From: Larix sibirica
Lineage: Eukaryota > Streptophyta > Pinopsida > Pinales > Pinaceae
Direction of reading: 5' to 3'
DNA: 16,741 nucleotides
Assembly (NCBI GenBank): GCA_004151065.3
Contig: NWUY0300010534.1
Coordinates: forward strand, 42,498-59,238
Shown here piece after piece: positions 9,080-16,741 of the stretch. The first letter of the stretch is position 1, and each line of letters opens with the position of its first letter. The translations under genes and the position numbers were made by a program. Under the pieces are notes generated by a model. That model was not told the DNA's origin, did no database searches, and saw nothing but the letters and a program-made list of their open reading frames with translations.

Positions 9080-10640
9080 CAGAGAGCTACTTTAGATACT
9101 TGCCTTTAACAATCACTCCCCATAGCCCCATATATGTAAGTCCTCGCTACAAAAATTTCAAATGTAAGGGCGAATAAACTCAGTAAATGTTCTTGATTCC
9201 CCATCCTCCCCACTCTTTAGGGATAGCGAGTTTATCCCACGCCACCAGATGAATCCCATTTAGAGAATGCGAAGCCTTCCACAAAATTTTGAAAAAAACA
9301 TATATGATCTGATTCAATATAAACATGGGGACCTTAGCCAACGAGAGCCAATAAATTGACATATTATTTAGTAGTGAATTCAATAGCATCAGTTTGCCTC
9401 CCAAAGACAGTTTCTAAAAGTACCAAGAGGAAATCTTATTCTCAACTTTCTGAATTAACCAAGACCAGTTAGAAATGTTATAATCATTCGGATGCAAATA
9501 GAAACCTAAAGATTTGATCCCTTTGTCGAGGTCCTGAAGCTGAAAGGGAAATAAAGCACAGATTTGATTCCTAAAATCAACATAAAAAAGATGCGAGTAC
9601 ATACAAGATTTAGGATAACTAACCACCATACCTAAAGCCAAGTAGAAAGAGTCTAGAATAGCTTCGTAGTATTTCCATTCACTCAGGTCACCAATACCAC
9701 ATAAAAGAACATAATCTACAAACAATAGATGGGTAATAAATTGGTTGGGTGAGACATTGAGCCCGGAGATCTTACCTTCCTATTTTTCTTGTAAAATTAG
9801 CCGACTTAGACCTTCAATGACCAAAAGAAACAATAGTGGAGACAAGGGGCATCACTGTCGGAGACCCCGCTAGCTATTGAAAAATTAGGTGGGACTCCCA
9901 TTCATCAAAACCACAAAATTTGTAGATGCCACACACCCCATGATCCACTAAGTGACATTAAAGTCAAAATCTACATTAAGAAGGAGGACTCGAAGAAAGG
10001 ACCATTCCACAATGTCATAAGATTTAACCAGGTTGATTTTCATGACCAAAGAACTATATATCTTGATCTTTGTTGAATGTATAGTTTCCTGGGAGACCCT
10101 AATAGCGTCAAATATTTCCCTCTGATGTAATAAGCCAAATTGTTCCTTAGATATCCCCCAAGATAAATCATCCTTGATTTAGTTTGCAATTGCTTTGGAT
10201 ATGATTTTGTATAGTAAATTTCATAAGAAATTAGGACAGAAATCCTGAAAATAAGAGGGGTTTGTAGTCTTCAGAATAAGGGCCAAAAAGGTACATTAAC
10301 CCCTCCCGAAACCTTACCTAAGCAACGAGATTCTTCAACCAATAGAACAAGTTCTGGAGCAATAATATCAAAAAATTGAATGTAGAATTCTATCATCCTA
10401 CCATCTAGACTAGGGATTTTATCTCTGGCCATGCCATTAAAAATATTCTCAATCTCCTGTAAGGTAATCAAGCATCCAATGCAAGTGCTCTCCACCTCAG
10501 AAAATATACGAGGCATGAATTGAATGATCTTCAGCTGAGAATCTAGGTTATTTACCGTGACTTTGGAAAATAGTTTAGAGAAGTAACCCGTAGAAACATT
10601 CTCGATCTCAGGCTTAGTAGAGACCCAAACCCCTGAAGGC
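9080..10640 (-). other. ORF2 reverse transcriptase domain with lost catalytic residues
   Basis: The order of RT blocks is intact: MARDKIPSLDG near 10425 (the usual 'DKAPGPDG'), FFDIIAPELV, EQFGLLHQREIFDAI near 10150, motif A as KINLVKSYD, motif B as RGLRQ, stop, CPLSPLLFLL, motif C as LFVDYVLLCG, and the C-terminal LSLGGKLMLLNS...IHLVAWDK...GGWGIKN. In motif A the catalytic Asp is Asn (10032-10034, one G-to-A step). In motif C the second Asp of the F-x-D-D signature is Tyr (9711-9713). Motif B carries a TGA at 9854-9852. The enzyme is dead three times over. Confidence 0.9.
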
Positions 10641-11009
10641 ATCTCAATCTACCAAATCGCATTTTGTTTCTTCCTTTGAGATGGAAATGAACGAAAACAT
10701 TTGGTGTTCTGATCACCACTTGTGATCCACAATGCCCTACTCTTGAGGTGCCAAAATTCTTCTTATTTCCGAAGTAGTTCCATTTTCTCCTTTTCCAATG
10801 CCCTAATGAATTCCATTCCAACCCTCGAAATTGTATCCACAAAAGGAGAGGAGTATAAAGCTTTAAGTTTGACTTTAGTTCTTCTCAATTCCATTTGTTG
10901 TGACAATATTTTTTCCTTAATCCAAGGAGAGACTAGAGCTTTAAGATATCAAAGGAAGTTTAGAATTCGATTCATAGCAGGTCCCGAGTCTTTAGCAGAA
11001 AAAAGATAG

Positions 11010-11797
11010 CCAATGTTGTCTAACCAAGTGTATAAAAACCACATCCTCCGACCACATTGGAAATTATTTAAAAGGATACTTGGTTACCTACATACCTTTC
11101 CCCAGCTTAAAAATGATCGGTATGTGGTCCGATATGGCCACCGGTTCAACCCACGAAGAGCATCGGTCCAACCCTGCAAAGAGGTCCTCATGTAGCAAGA
11201 ACCTATCTAGCCTTTTGGCAATGGAATCTTCCCCCTTTATCCCATTATGTCAGGTTGGAAAAAAGGGGCACGACTCAACATCGACTAAGTTATGACTCTC
11301 AATAAGATCTTGAAACCAAGAAAGTTGTGGTGCTAACCTGACTCTAGAGACCCAGGACTCACAATACGCCAAAGTGAAATTGGGGTCGCTAGCCACGATC
11401 AATGATCTAATATCCAATAAGCCATTACCATTGATGCCCGAGCAAAAGGTTTTCTTGTCTATAAATAGACCACAACAATTGAATAACTGAATTGGGATGT
11501 GCAACTCCCTACCGTGGCATACCAAAAGGATACCTCCACCAGCACAAAATGGAAACAACTTAAAAATAGTAGGGTTACACAAAGATGATACCTTCCGAAT
11601 TCTTGTCAGCATCAATAGAACAACATTCCTAGTTGGTAAATAATCACCAAATGAAATCGCTAGCTTTTGAATCATCTACCAAAGTTTCCTGAAAAAAAAA
11701 AGACAATATCTGGAGTAACCATTTCCATCAACCTACAGAGGGCCATAAATTTAGGGGTGCCCCCAACCCCTCGAACATTGAGAGACAAAATAATCAT
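11010..11797 (-). other. ORF2 APE-like endonuclease domain
   Basis: The AP-endonuclease fold that nicks target DNA is recognisable end to end. Seen in order are NVRG at the N-terminus, QET (catalytic Glu, 11686-11688), LIVASDPNFTL (the usual GDFN motif; Asp kept at 11385-11387, Gly and Phe changed), AKRLDRFL, and ISDHIPII (the SDH motif, Asp 11127-11129 and His 11124-11126). A T-rich run before QET has lengthened the hydrophobic strand from the expected two Phe to four. A frameshift lies between about 11640 and 11590, and a TGA replaces the Trp usually found after PT near 11248. Confidence 0.88.
11794..11797 (-). promoter_or_regulatory. ATGA overlap of ORF1 stop and ORF2 start
   Basis: ORF1 ends ...CAA TGA (TGA 11796-11794) and ORF2 begins with ATG at 11797-11795, so the two share the four bases ATGA. 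Overlaps of this type are classic stop-restart sites; whether this family uses one is inference. Confidence 0.7.
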
Positions 11798-13642
11798 TGA
11801 GTCACCACTGGAGATGCCGAAAATGCTCTAAGAGTCCTGGAAATCTCATTAATAAGGTCTTGTGAATTGCTACCAACACCAAAGTTAGGGGGACTACCTA
11901 AATCTAATACACCAACCTTTTCAGTCTCGCCAATTGATGATTGGGAAAGTTCCTTGCACACCTGACCACCATTCCTTTTCCTAATGGTAACATTGGGGTT
12001 GGAAAATTCAATGGGAGTTTGCTCCTCATAATCCACATAGTACAATTAAAGAGGATCCTTAAATAATCCCCCTTGGGCATGCAGAGTGGAGGTTATATCC
12101 ACTACGAAAATTGGGTATGAATCACCAATTGTAATAGAATTAGCTATAGAGGACAGTAATGATCATTCATCCCTTAATAATTATGAGTCTGATTCCAAAT
12201 GAAGCCCATATAAGGAGGGAGAATTCAAGGAAGAATCTGAAACAACATCTACTAAAGCATATTTTCCACCCTCCCGTGTAACTGAGTCCTTCAACCCACT
12301 AATCCCAAAAGGGATACCCATACTTGAATCCCCATCCTCCCCATCAAATTCAGGGAAATTATTCCCATACGAATCTAACATATCAATTTGAGTAACTGAT
12401 AGAGTACTAAAAATTCAGAAAAATAATGTTTGAGCTTACTTGAAAGGGTGTCTGAGTTGTTGGAAGTCGAGGGTTGTGTAACCTTCATGCCTGCCACCTC
12501 TAGCAGGGAAGGTGATAAGGATCGATATGAACCTGTAACTCCTTTAGATTTTACTGTAGCATTCTTTCAGGATGAAATACTATCAGATTTATTCAGATGA
12601 CTCTCCACCCCGCAAGTAAAACACCAGAAAGGGGTACACCAATAGTCCATAGGCTGCTTAAATTGTTTCTCACCCCATCTTATAGCGATGACCTCCAGCA
12701 AACCCAACCCCACATCTATCTCAGTTAAAGCCCATGCCATGTGCTTATCTTCATGGAACAAAGACTTATCATCAAAATGAACAAAGATCCCTATCCTGTT
12801 AGCCAAGTTCACAAAAATATCCCGAGACCAAAGTTCCAACAGAAACCCCTTCAGCAAGACCTAGAAATGGTTTTTCTACAATGTTTTAGTAGCAGGATTA
12901 AAATTTGTGTGCCATCTTTTCAGACACAATGAGCCTCTTCTAATTACCCACGGATGCTCTAAGATCTATGAAACATGTTCTTCAACGATAAAATGAAAAA
13001 CAATCTAGTTATTGCCCAACATATGGGTTCTGGGGAAATAGTTCAAAAAGGGTTTCTAGTGCTCAGTGACCCAATCCAATAGGGTCGACCGATTAACATT
13101 AGCATAACCAAATTTTACCACTAAATCCCTAGCATAAAGGCTCATGACCTTGTCTATTTGAATATCATTTCCCAGTGTCATGTATATTTCATCACTTCTC
13201 AACTTCAAATATTTTAGAGATATGTGTTTCCGAGTCAACTCTCCCCTGCTGTGATATAATATTCCCCCTTTACTAGGATGGGTATCAAGTTCAAATCCAT
13301 CAATACAAGCACCAAAATCATCTTCAGAAGAGAAACAATTAGTGGTAATGTGCTCGTAGAGTAAAGGGTCAATAGGATGAGAGGAGGGATCATATAATAA
13401 ATTACCTGAGTTGTTTTCCATCCCGAAAATATCGAACCAAGCGCCAATGATGATGGATTCCATGTGACAACTGTCACTTTGCAAGGAACGCTTGTCTTAT
13501 CATTGGAAAATCCATAAAAAACCATACTAGTAAATCATGCATTCCCCTTAGACCTTATAGGAAGAACCCCAGTTACAAGAATAGGACCATCATAATTGCA
13601 TTGACCAAAAAACTACCCTAAAAGAAATCCATCCATAGCCAT
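11794..13642 (-). pseudogene. LINE ORF1 (DUF4283-like, CCHC zinc knuckle), broken
   Basis: ORF1 protein binds element RNA and accompanies ORF2. The likely start is ATG at 13642-13640 (MAMDGF), because that reading continues, through TAG and TGA codons at probable Trp sites, into MVFYGFSNDK at 13525. A frameshift near 13430-13490 moves the reading into the frame of FGMENNSGNLLYD. At 13090-12880 it reads LLDWVTEH, FHFIVEEHVS, ILEHPWV and RGSLCLKRWH, matching the DUF4283 pattern of a Phe-rich core followed by 'gpW...pl.l..W'. LKGFLLELWSRDIF and VHFDDKSLFHEDK follow at about 12855-12730. The zinc knuckle is at 12623-12582: Cys, Cys and His of CX2CX4HX4C are present, but the last Cys is Asp. The C-terminal part (about 12560-11797) is acidic and Ser/Asn-rich and ends SPVVTQ and TGA. 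Confidence 0.85.
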
Positions 13643-13800
13643 AGCTTAAACCTTAAACCCGCAGGTTCATACAAGCCCTAAACCCACCGCCATGAACATC
13701 CCCCAAACCATGTTTCAACTCTGGCCAAACTTTGATTTCCTTGAGAATCCACCTATAACCACATCAAGGAAAAAAGATCAATAATTATTATGTTAATTAT
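13643..13800 (-). other. Probable LINE 5' untranslated region and flank
   Basis: This stretch is more GC-rich than the DNA beyond 13780 and continues the character of the LINE, so it is probably its 5' UTR. The exact 5' end and target-site duplication are not visible. Confidence 0.4.
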
Positions 13801-13922
13801 GTCCTCTTATTTTTCCTTAATGTGGATTGTTGATAGACAATTTGTTGATTGGTTTTATACATAAAACCAATCAACAAAATGTTAATTAACAATCCACTTT
13901 GTCTATAAGTGTTGAAGAGGAC
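13801..13922. mobile_element. Foldback element (long inverted repeat with 2-base loop)
   Basis: Arms 13822-13858 and 13861-13897 are inverted copies of 37 bp with four mismatches, separated only by AC. They start GTGGATTGTT and end GGTTTTAT at the loop. Beyond a diverged gap of 13 and 17 bases the outermost GTCCTCTT (13801-13808) pairs with AAGAGGAC (13915-13922). The whole makes a hairpin of about 122 bases. It could be a small foldback MITE or a dead inverted duplication; it has no coding content. Confidence 0.7.
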
Positions 13923-14869
13923 AAATATGTTTATTGTACTTTTACTTTACTATTTAATTATGAAGTGGAAAAAAAATTATTATTAATTTTTAATTTGGAT
14001 CACTTACAAAAACATTGGGTAAAATCTTTATTTCTGTTTGGACTCCACTCTCTCCTTATAGGTCAACTATATATAAATTTTATGGAAATATTAGAAAATT
14101 TAAATTTATCTTATGAAAACTTTAGAATTTTTTAGCAAAATAATTTACTTTTTTTTCTAAAATTTGCATTAAATCGAATATTTTCATTGAAAATCCTATC
14201 CCACAAACCTCCACAGAAGCCCTATGCCTCAAAATCATTACCCATCTTCATGTATTCACTTTCCAAGTAGCTAAACCTAAGTGTGGTATCAAGTTGTTCT
14301 TGATATAATGCTTACATATTAAGGAAATTCTTTATTCATAGGGTTCAACCCCATCTATCTATTCTGAGTCTCAAAATCTACCAGAATTATCTACCATCTA
14401 TCATTTCCCTACTCAAACTCTGTATGGTTCTTTGGATCATAAATGGATAGAGGACCAATATATGGAATTTATCAAGCCAAGGTTCTTTATGGACATGGTG
14501 ATCTATAAATCATAGTCCCATGGATTGTCCATCTTATTAACATGGATATCTATAGAAATACATTTTTATTCTCAATTCTTGTTGCAATTTTGAGTGAATG
14601 GATTGACTTCTTTGTCGCTTGTTTTACTATAAAAAAATATGGCTTTCCTCAATCGCTACAACAAAACCTTGTGATTAGATTCTTATTTAGCTCCCATTTT
14701 TGCTTCCACTCACTATTTTAATGTATTTTTCTACATTTGCTACAAAAAGTCAATGCTATTGATTAGGTTGGTTCTACTTCCGACAAACTTTGCATCATTT
14801 ACTCATAGTCGGTGCTAATTAGCATTGACTTTAGCGCCATGATTCATTCATCTAGTTAGCACCCTGTTT
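13923..14869. other. Non-coding stretch, nothing recognised
   Basis: AT-rich sequence without a supported gene. A 78-codon plus-strand frame at 13899-14135 begins inside the foldback arm and is Leu/Phe-rich low-complexity translation, so it is not called. A TATCAAG/CTTGATA hairpin lies near 14288-14306. Confidence 0.5.
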
Positions 14870-15045
14870 AGGTTCCAATTTAGCTTCTTCTATATCTTCC
14901 AGTTTAGATTCATATCTAGATTTTGGTCTAGCTTCCTTTTTTTCTCCCCTTTTAACTTCCTATTTATCTTTTTATCTTTCAGTTTAGATTCCTTTGTAGC
15001 TTCTAGTTATGTATCCTATTGAGCTTCCAATTTAATGCCTACTAT
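14870..15045. repeat. Pyrimidine-rich degenerate repeat tract
   Basis: The plus strand repeats variants of TTTAGCTTCC and CAGTTTAGATTC at irregular intervals of about 10-25 bases, with long C/T runs between. It directly precedes the purine-rich telomere-like tract, so strand composition flips at about 15050. Confidence 0.5.
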
Positions 15046-15065
15046 GCCTAAATAGTTAAGTTGTT

Positions 15066-15328
15066 GAGGTCTTGGGGTTAAGGGGATAGAGAATTTAGGG
15101 ATTAGGGGATTTAGGAATTAGTGGTTTAGATATTATGGGTTAAGGGATTAGGGATTAGGGCTTAAGGGATTAAGGTTCAGGGGCTTAGGGTATAGGGGAT
15201 TTAGGGCTTATGGGTTAAGAGATTAGGGATTAGTAGTTTGGGGATTAGGGGTTAATGGATTAGGGGTTAAGGGATTAAGGGTCAAGGGATTAGAGGGTTA
15301 GGGGCATAGGATTTAGTCAATTAGGTGA
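15066..15328. repeat. Degenerate telomere-like G-rich repeat tract
   Basis: About 260 bp is made of 6-8 base units around GGGATTA, GGGTTAA and GGGCTTA, with about twenty runs of three or more G on the plus strand. True plant telomere units (TTTAGGG) occur singly, near 15094 and 15200. The commonest unit, GGGATTA, differs from the plant telomere unit by one base in seven. It may be an old interstitial telomere tract or an independent minisatellite. Closely spaced G runs could form G-quadruplexes. Confidence 0.75.
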
Positions 15329-15334
15329 TGAATC

Positions 15335-15549
15335 CCCCTCAATTCCTACTTGTACAACTTGAATTATTTTCAAGGAATCCCCTATGACTTTTACTCTTGT
15401 AATTCCTTGGTCTTTAAGTAGTCTCAGTCCCATATAGAGAGCTAGAGCTTCTACAATATTATTGGTTTCCTTTCCTAGTCTTCGAGCAAAGCATTGTTCT
15501 TCTTGTCCTTTGAGATCGTAAACAACCCCCCCTACACCACCCCTAAGAA
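15335..15549 (-). pseudogene. RNase H domain fragment, N-terminal half (second LINE copy)
   Basis: An uninterrupted reading on the minus strand, about 70 codons, matches plant RNase H of the RVT_3 type: GGVGGVVYDLKG, FARRLGKETNN, VEALALYMGLRLLKDQG and VKVIGDSLKIIQ. The catalytic Glu (in VEALAL) and the second Asp (in GDS) are present. The first Asp (normally in FDGA) has been cut off at the 5' side, where a stop precedes, and everything after GDSLKII is missing at the 3' side, where the telomere-like tract begins. The sequence differs clearly from the RNase H of the main LINE, so it comes from another element or subfamily. No RT remains next to it. Confidence 0.82.
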
Positions 15550-15867
15550 TTTATATTTTTTTATAATAAACTAAGACTAATATTTTTTCAATTTAATTTC
15601 TCGATTAAAAAAATTTGAACATGTCATACATAGGAAGTGTGTAACTTGAATTTTTTAATCATTCACAAAGTTTAATAAAATTGTAATGTCTTATAAATTT
15701 TAAAATAAGCTTACTAACTTTCAATGTTTAATAAATTTTAAATTGAAATAAAGTAATACTAAAAATTATGTTAAAATATTTAAATCTCCATAATTAATAA
15801 AAAATTTAATCAAGATAAATAAAGTATTTAATAGTTTAATATGAGAGATGTCGTTAAGTAATAACTA
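15550..15867. other. AT-rich stretch, nothing recognised
   Basis: Very AT-rich, with short A and T runs. No gene or RNA seen. Confidence 0.5.
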
Positions 15868-16206
15868 GCAACAACCACATTTTTAAATGTGGTTGATATA
15901 CATCTATCTACATAGAAGCCGTTTAAAAGTTTAACAAAATCCGAGGATTTGTGTTGATTAAATTGTTATTTTGATCATCTAGATGAATTCAACACCGTGG
16001 TCCAAATTATGTAGGATTAATACTATTATGTGAGATTCTAAAAATTCTATGAGGGGACAAATTTGTGTCTCAAAAACCGATTTTTCCAAGCCAAATTGTA
16101 AAAATTTTAGACAACTCCATCCACATATATCATCCATTTTTAAATGTATGGCCATAATTGATATAGAGATCAAGTATATCAACCACTTTTAAAAATGTGG
16201 TTGTGC
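15868..16206. mobile_element. MITE, about 339 bp, with 34-bp terminal inverted repeats
   Basis: The left end (15868-15901) and the right end (16174-16206, inverted) match over 34 bases with one indel and one substitution. Both start GCA(A)CAACCAC and end GATATAC. TA flanks each side (15866-15867, 16207-16208), as expected for a Tc1/mariner-type target duplication, although two bases can match by chance. Each end contains its own palindrome: CAACCACATTT-TT-AAATGTGGTTG on the left is perfect. A related CCATTTTTAAATG stretch lies inside near 16134. There is no transposase; random frames inside are not coding. The termini do not resemble the usual Stowaway CTCCCTCC end. Confidence 0.72.
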
Positions 16207-16208
16207 TA

Positions 16209-16495
16209 ATATTATTATAATTGTGATATTCTCTATCTATTATATTTTCGGCCATAAAGGTATATACCTTATATTTTGGAAGGTGAAGTGGGAAGTATAG
16301 ATTTACTAGTTTTAAGGTGGTAGATGACACTTGTGGCAAAAGAAAACGTACTATTGTTATTCATCATGAATCAGATAGTACATGGCTTTTAGTCTCATAG
16401 AGACATTTCAAAAGATTACATTGTTCAAAAGCTTAAACATTGTTTCCAGAATACAAGAAGACCCCAAAAAAAAGACCAGGATAACTACACTATTC
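16209..16495 (-). other. Probable 3' UTR and flank of the edge LINE
   Basis: After the RNase H stop the minus strand runs through T-rich sequence (TGGTCTTTTTTTTGGGG) and then AT-rich DNA towards the MITE. A poly(A) tail marking the element end is not evident. Confidence 0.35.
16257..16270. repeat. Perfect 14-bp palindrome
   Basis: AAGGTATATACCTT is its own reverse complement. It lies between the MITE and the 3' flank of the RNase H fragment; no function is suggested. Confidence 0.7.
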
Positions 16496-16741
16496 TTAGA
16501 TTTCATAAAATAATACATAACCATTTGTAATTCTATAACCATCCTGAAGCTCTTCCCAAAATATGAATCCTTCATCACCATCAAGAGCTAATTTTGATAA
16601 TTTATCAACCATCGCATTATGTTGTCTGTAAATATGTTCAAAGGAAAGGGACATGAATAATCTCATTTTTGCCATAATCCGATGACACCAATGTTTGAGG
16701 GACGCCACCTGCAAATTGTAAAGGCCACATGCCCATTTGAT
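16496..16741 (-). pseudogene. RNase H domain fragment, C-terminal half (third LINE copy, window edge)
   Basis: The minus-strand frame is open from the window edge to the TAA at 16498-16496, about 81 codons. It reads IKWACGLYNLQVASLKHW, then FEHIYRQHNAMVDKLSKLAL and WEELQDGY, the C-terminal third of a plant LINE RNase H. The HIYRxxNxxxDxLSK motif keeps its Asp, unlike the main LINE. No stop or frameshift is seen in this part, so it may be a younger copy; the rest lies beyond the window. The following 100 or so bases (down to about 16380) are T-rich on this strand and are probably its 3' UTR. It cannot be the other half of the 15335-15549 fragment, because the order on the strand is wrong. Confidence 0.85.

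Larger units (their letters stand above)
7682..11797 (-). pseudogene. LINE ORF2 polyprotein (endonuclease-RT-RNase H), broken
   Basis: ORF2 supplies the enzymes of LINE copying: it nicks target DNA, primes reverse transcription there and removes RNA. It starts at ATG 11797-11795 (MIILSLNVRGVGG), the normal APE N-terminus, and runs about 1370 codons to TGA at 7684-7682, a typical length. Domains, with positions on the minus strand, are endonuclease 11797-11010, a linker with SRALWITSGDQNTK near 10740, reverse transcriptase 10640-9080, a connector with RIGNGFQVRVGVD near 8945, zf-RVT-like 8600-8390, and RNase H 8165-7700. Stops in nearly every domain and frame changes (for example near 11620 and near 8510) rule out a full-length protein. 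Its start overlaps the ORF1 stop. Confidence 0.93.
7682..13642 (-). mobile_element. Near full-length L1-clade plant LINE with RNase H domain (inactive)
   Basis: This non-LTR retrotransposon reads on the minus strand: ORF1 (13642-11794) and ORF2 (11797-7682). Domain order is DUF4283-like, CCHC knuckle, APE endonuclease, reverse transcriptase, zf-RVT-like region and RNase H. Such elements copy themselves by target-primed reverse transcription; plant L1 members with an added Archaea-like RNase H are a known group. The coding span is about 6.0 kb, close to a full element. The coordinates mark only the supported coding span: the 5' UTR reaches some way towards 13790 and the 3' UTR below 7682. Many stops and a few frameshifts are spread along the whole length, so this is an old dead copy that decayed in place, with no large internal deletion noticed. 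Confidence 0.93.

Noticed and set aside
10722-11295. Three plus-strand open frames of 60-95 codons
   Set aside because: They are antisense shadows of the LINE endonuclease and linker, whose minus-strand reading has clear domain motifs.
13899-14135. 78-codon plus-strand frame
   Set aside because: Starts inside the foldback arm and is low-complexity Leu/Phe/Asn translation without motifs.
15979-16339. Two minus-strand frames in and beside the MITE
   Set aside because: No motifs, they overlap the terminal inverted repeat and look like chance translation of AT-rich DNA.
15335-16741. Joining the two isolated RNase H halves into one interrupted domain
   Set aside because: On the minus strand the C-terminal half comes first and the N-terminal half second, so they cannot be one domain split by an insertion.
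1-16741. CRISPR arrays, bacterial operons, rRNA or tRNA genes
   Set aside because: No regularly spaced repeats, Shine-Dalgarno-led gene runs or tRNA-like cloverleaf boxes were seen; introns and LINE content show plant nuclear DNA.

Overview
This is AT-rich plant nuclear DNA: spliced relics with GT...AG introns, a plant-type pectate lyase relic, a plant L1-clade LINE carrying an RNase H domain, long decayed intergenic stretches and one ambiguous base (N, 2557). A gymnosperm with a large, retrotransposon-laden genome is a plausible source, but that rests on the general look of the LINE protein and the slow-decay landscape and is not proven. No intact, confidently functional gene is visible.

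Layout. 1-345 (+) is a decayed Ty3/gypsy-type gag fragment, followed to about 1670 by open, Asp/Ser-rich stretches of unknown origin, including a 199-codon open frame. 1670-4355 is AT-rich DNA with a (TA)n tract, a small GC-rich island with a perfect hairpin (2455-2580) and an 89-bp tandem duplication (3138-3314). 4356-5173 (-) is a pectate lyase (PL1) pseudogene with at least three exon blocks, a frameshift, a stop in the catalytic RMPR motif and one lost splice acceptor. 5174-6290 holds only repeats and a possible untranslated exon. 6290-7100 is richer in G+C and holds a weak candidate for a small spliced gene and a 13-bp hairpin.

The dominant feature is a near-complete LINE on the minus strand, coding span 13642 to 7682. 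ORF1 has a DUF4283-like N-terminal domain and a CCHC knuckle that has lost its last Cys. ORF2 has an APE endonuclease, reverse transcriptase, zf-RVT-like region and RNase H. ORF1 stop and ORF2 start overlap as ATGA. Both ORFs are broken by many stops, and two of the three reverse-transcriptase catalytic Asp codons are changed, so this copy is dead. Just upstream of it lies a foldback element (13801-13922).

13923-16741 is a repeat patchwork: a pyrimidine-rich tract (about 14870-15045), a degenerate telomere-like G-rich tract (15066-15328) abutting the N-terminal half of a second RNase H (15335-15549, -), a roughly 340-bp MITE with 34-bp terminal inverted repeats that are themselves palindromes (15868-16206), and at the window edge the C-terminal half of a third RNase H (16496-16741, -).

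Nothing here forms a working pathway. The window is a record of retrotransposon insertion, gene death and repeat growth. The most unusual items are the telomere-like tract fused to a LINE RNase H fragment, the palindrome-in-TIR MITE, and the ATGA overlap of the LINE ORFs.
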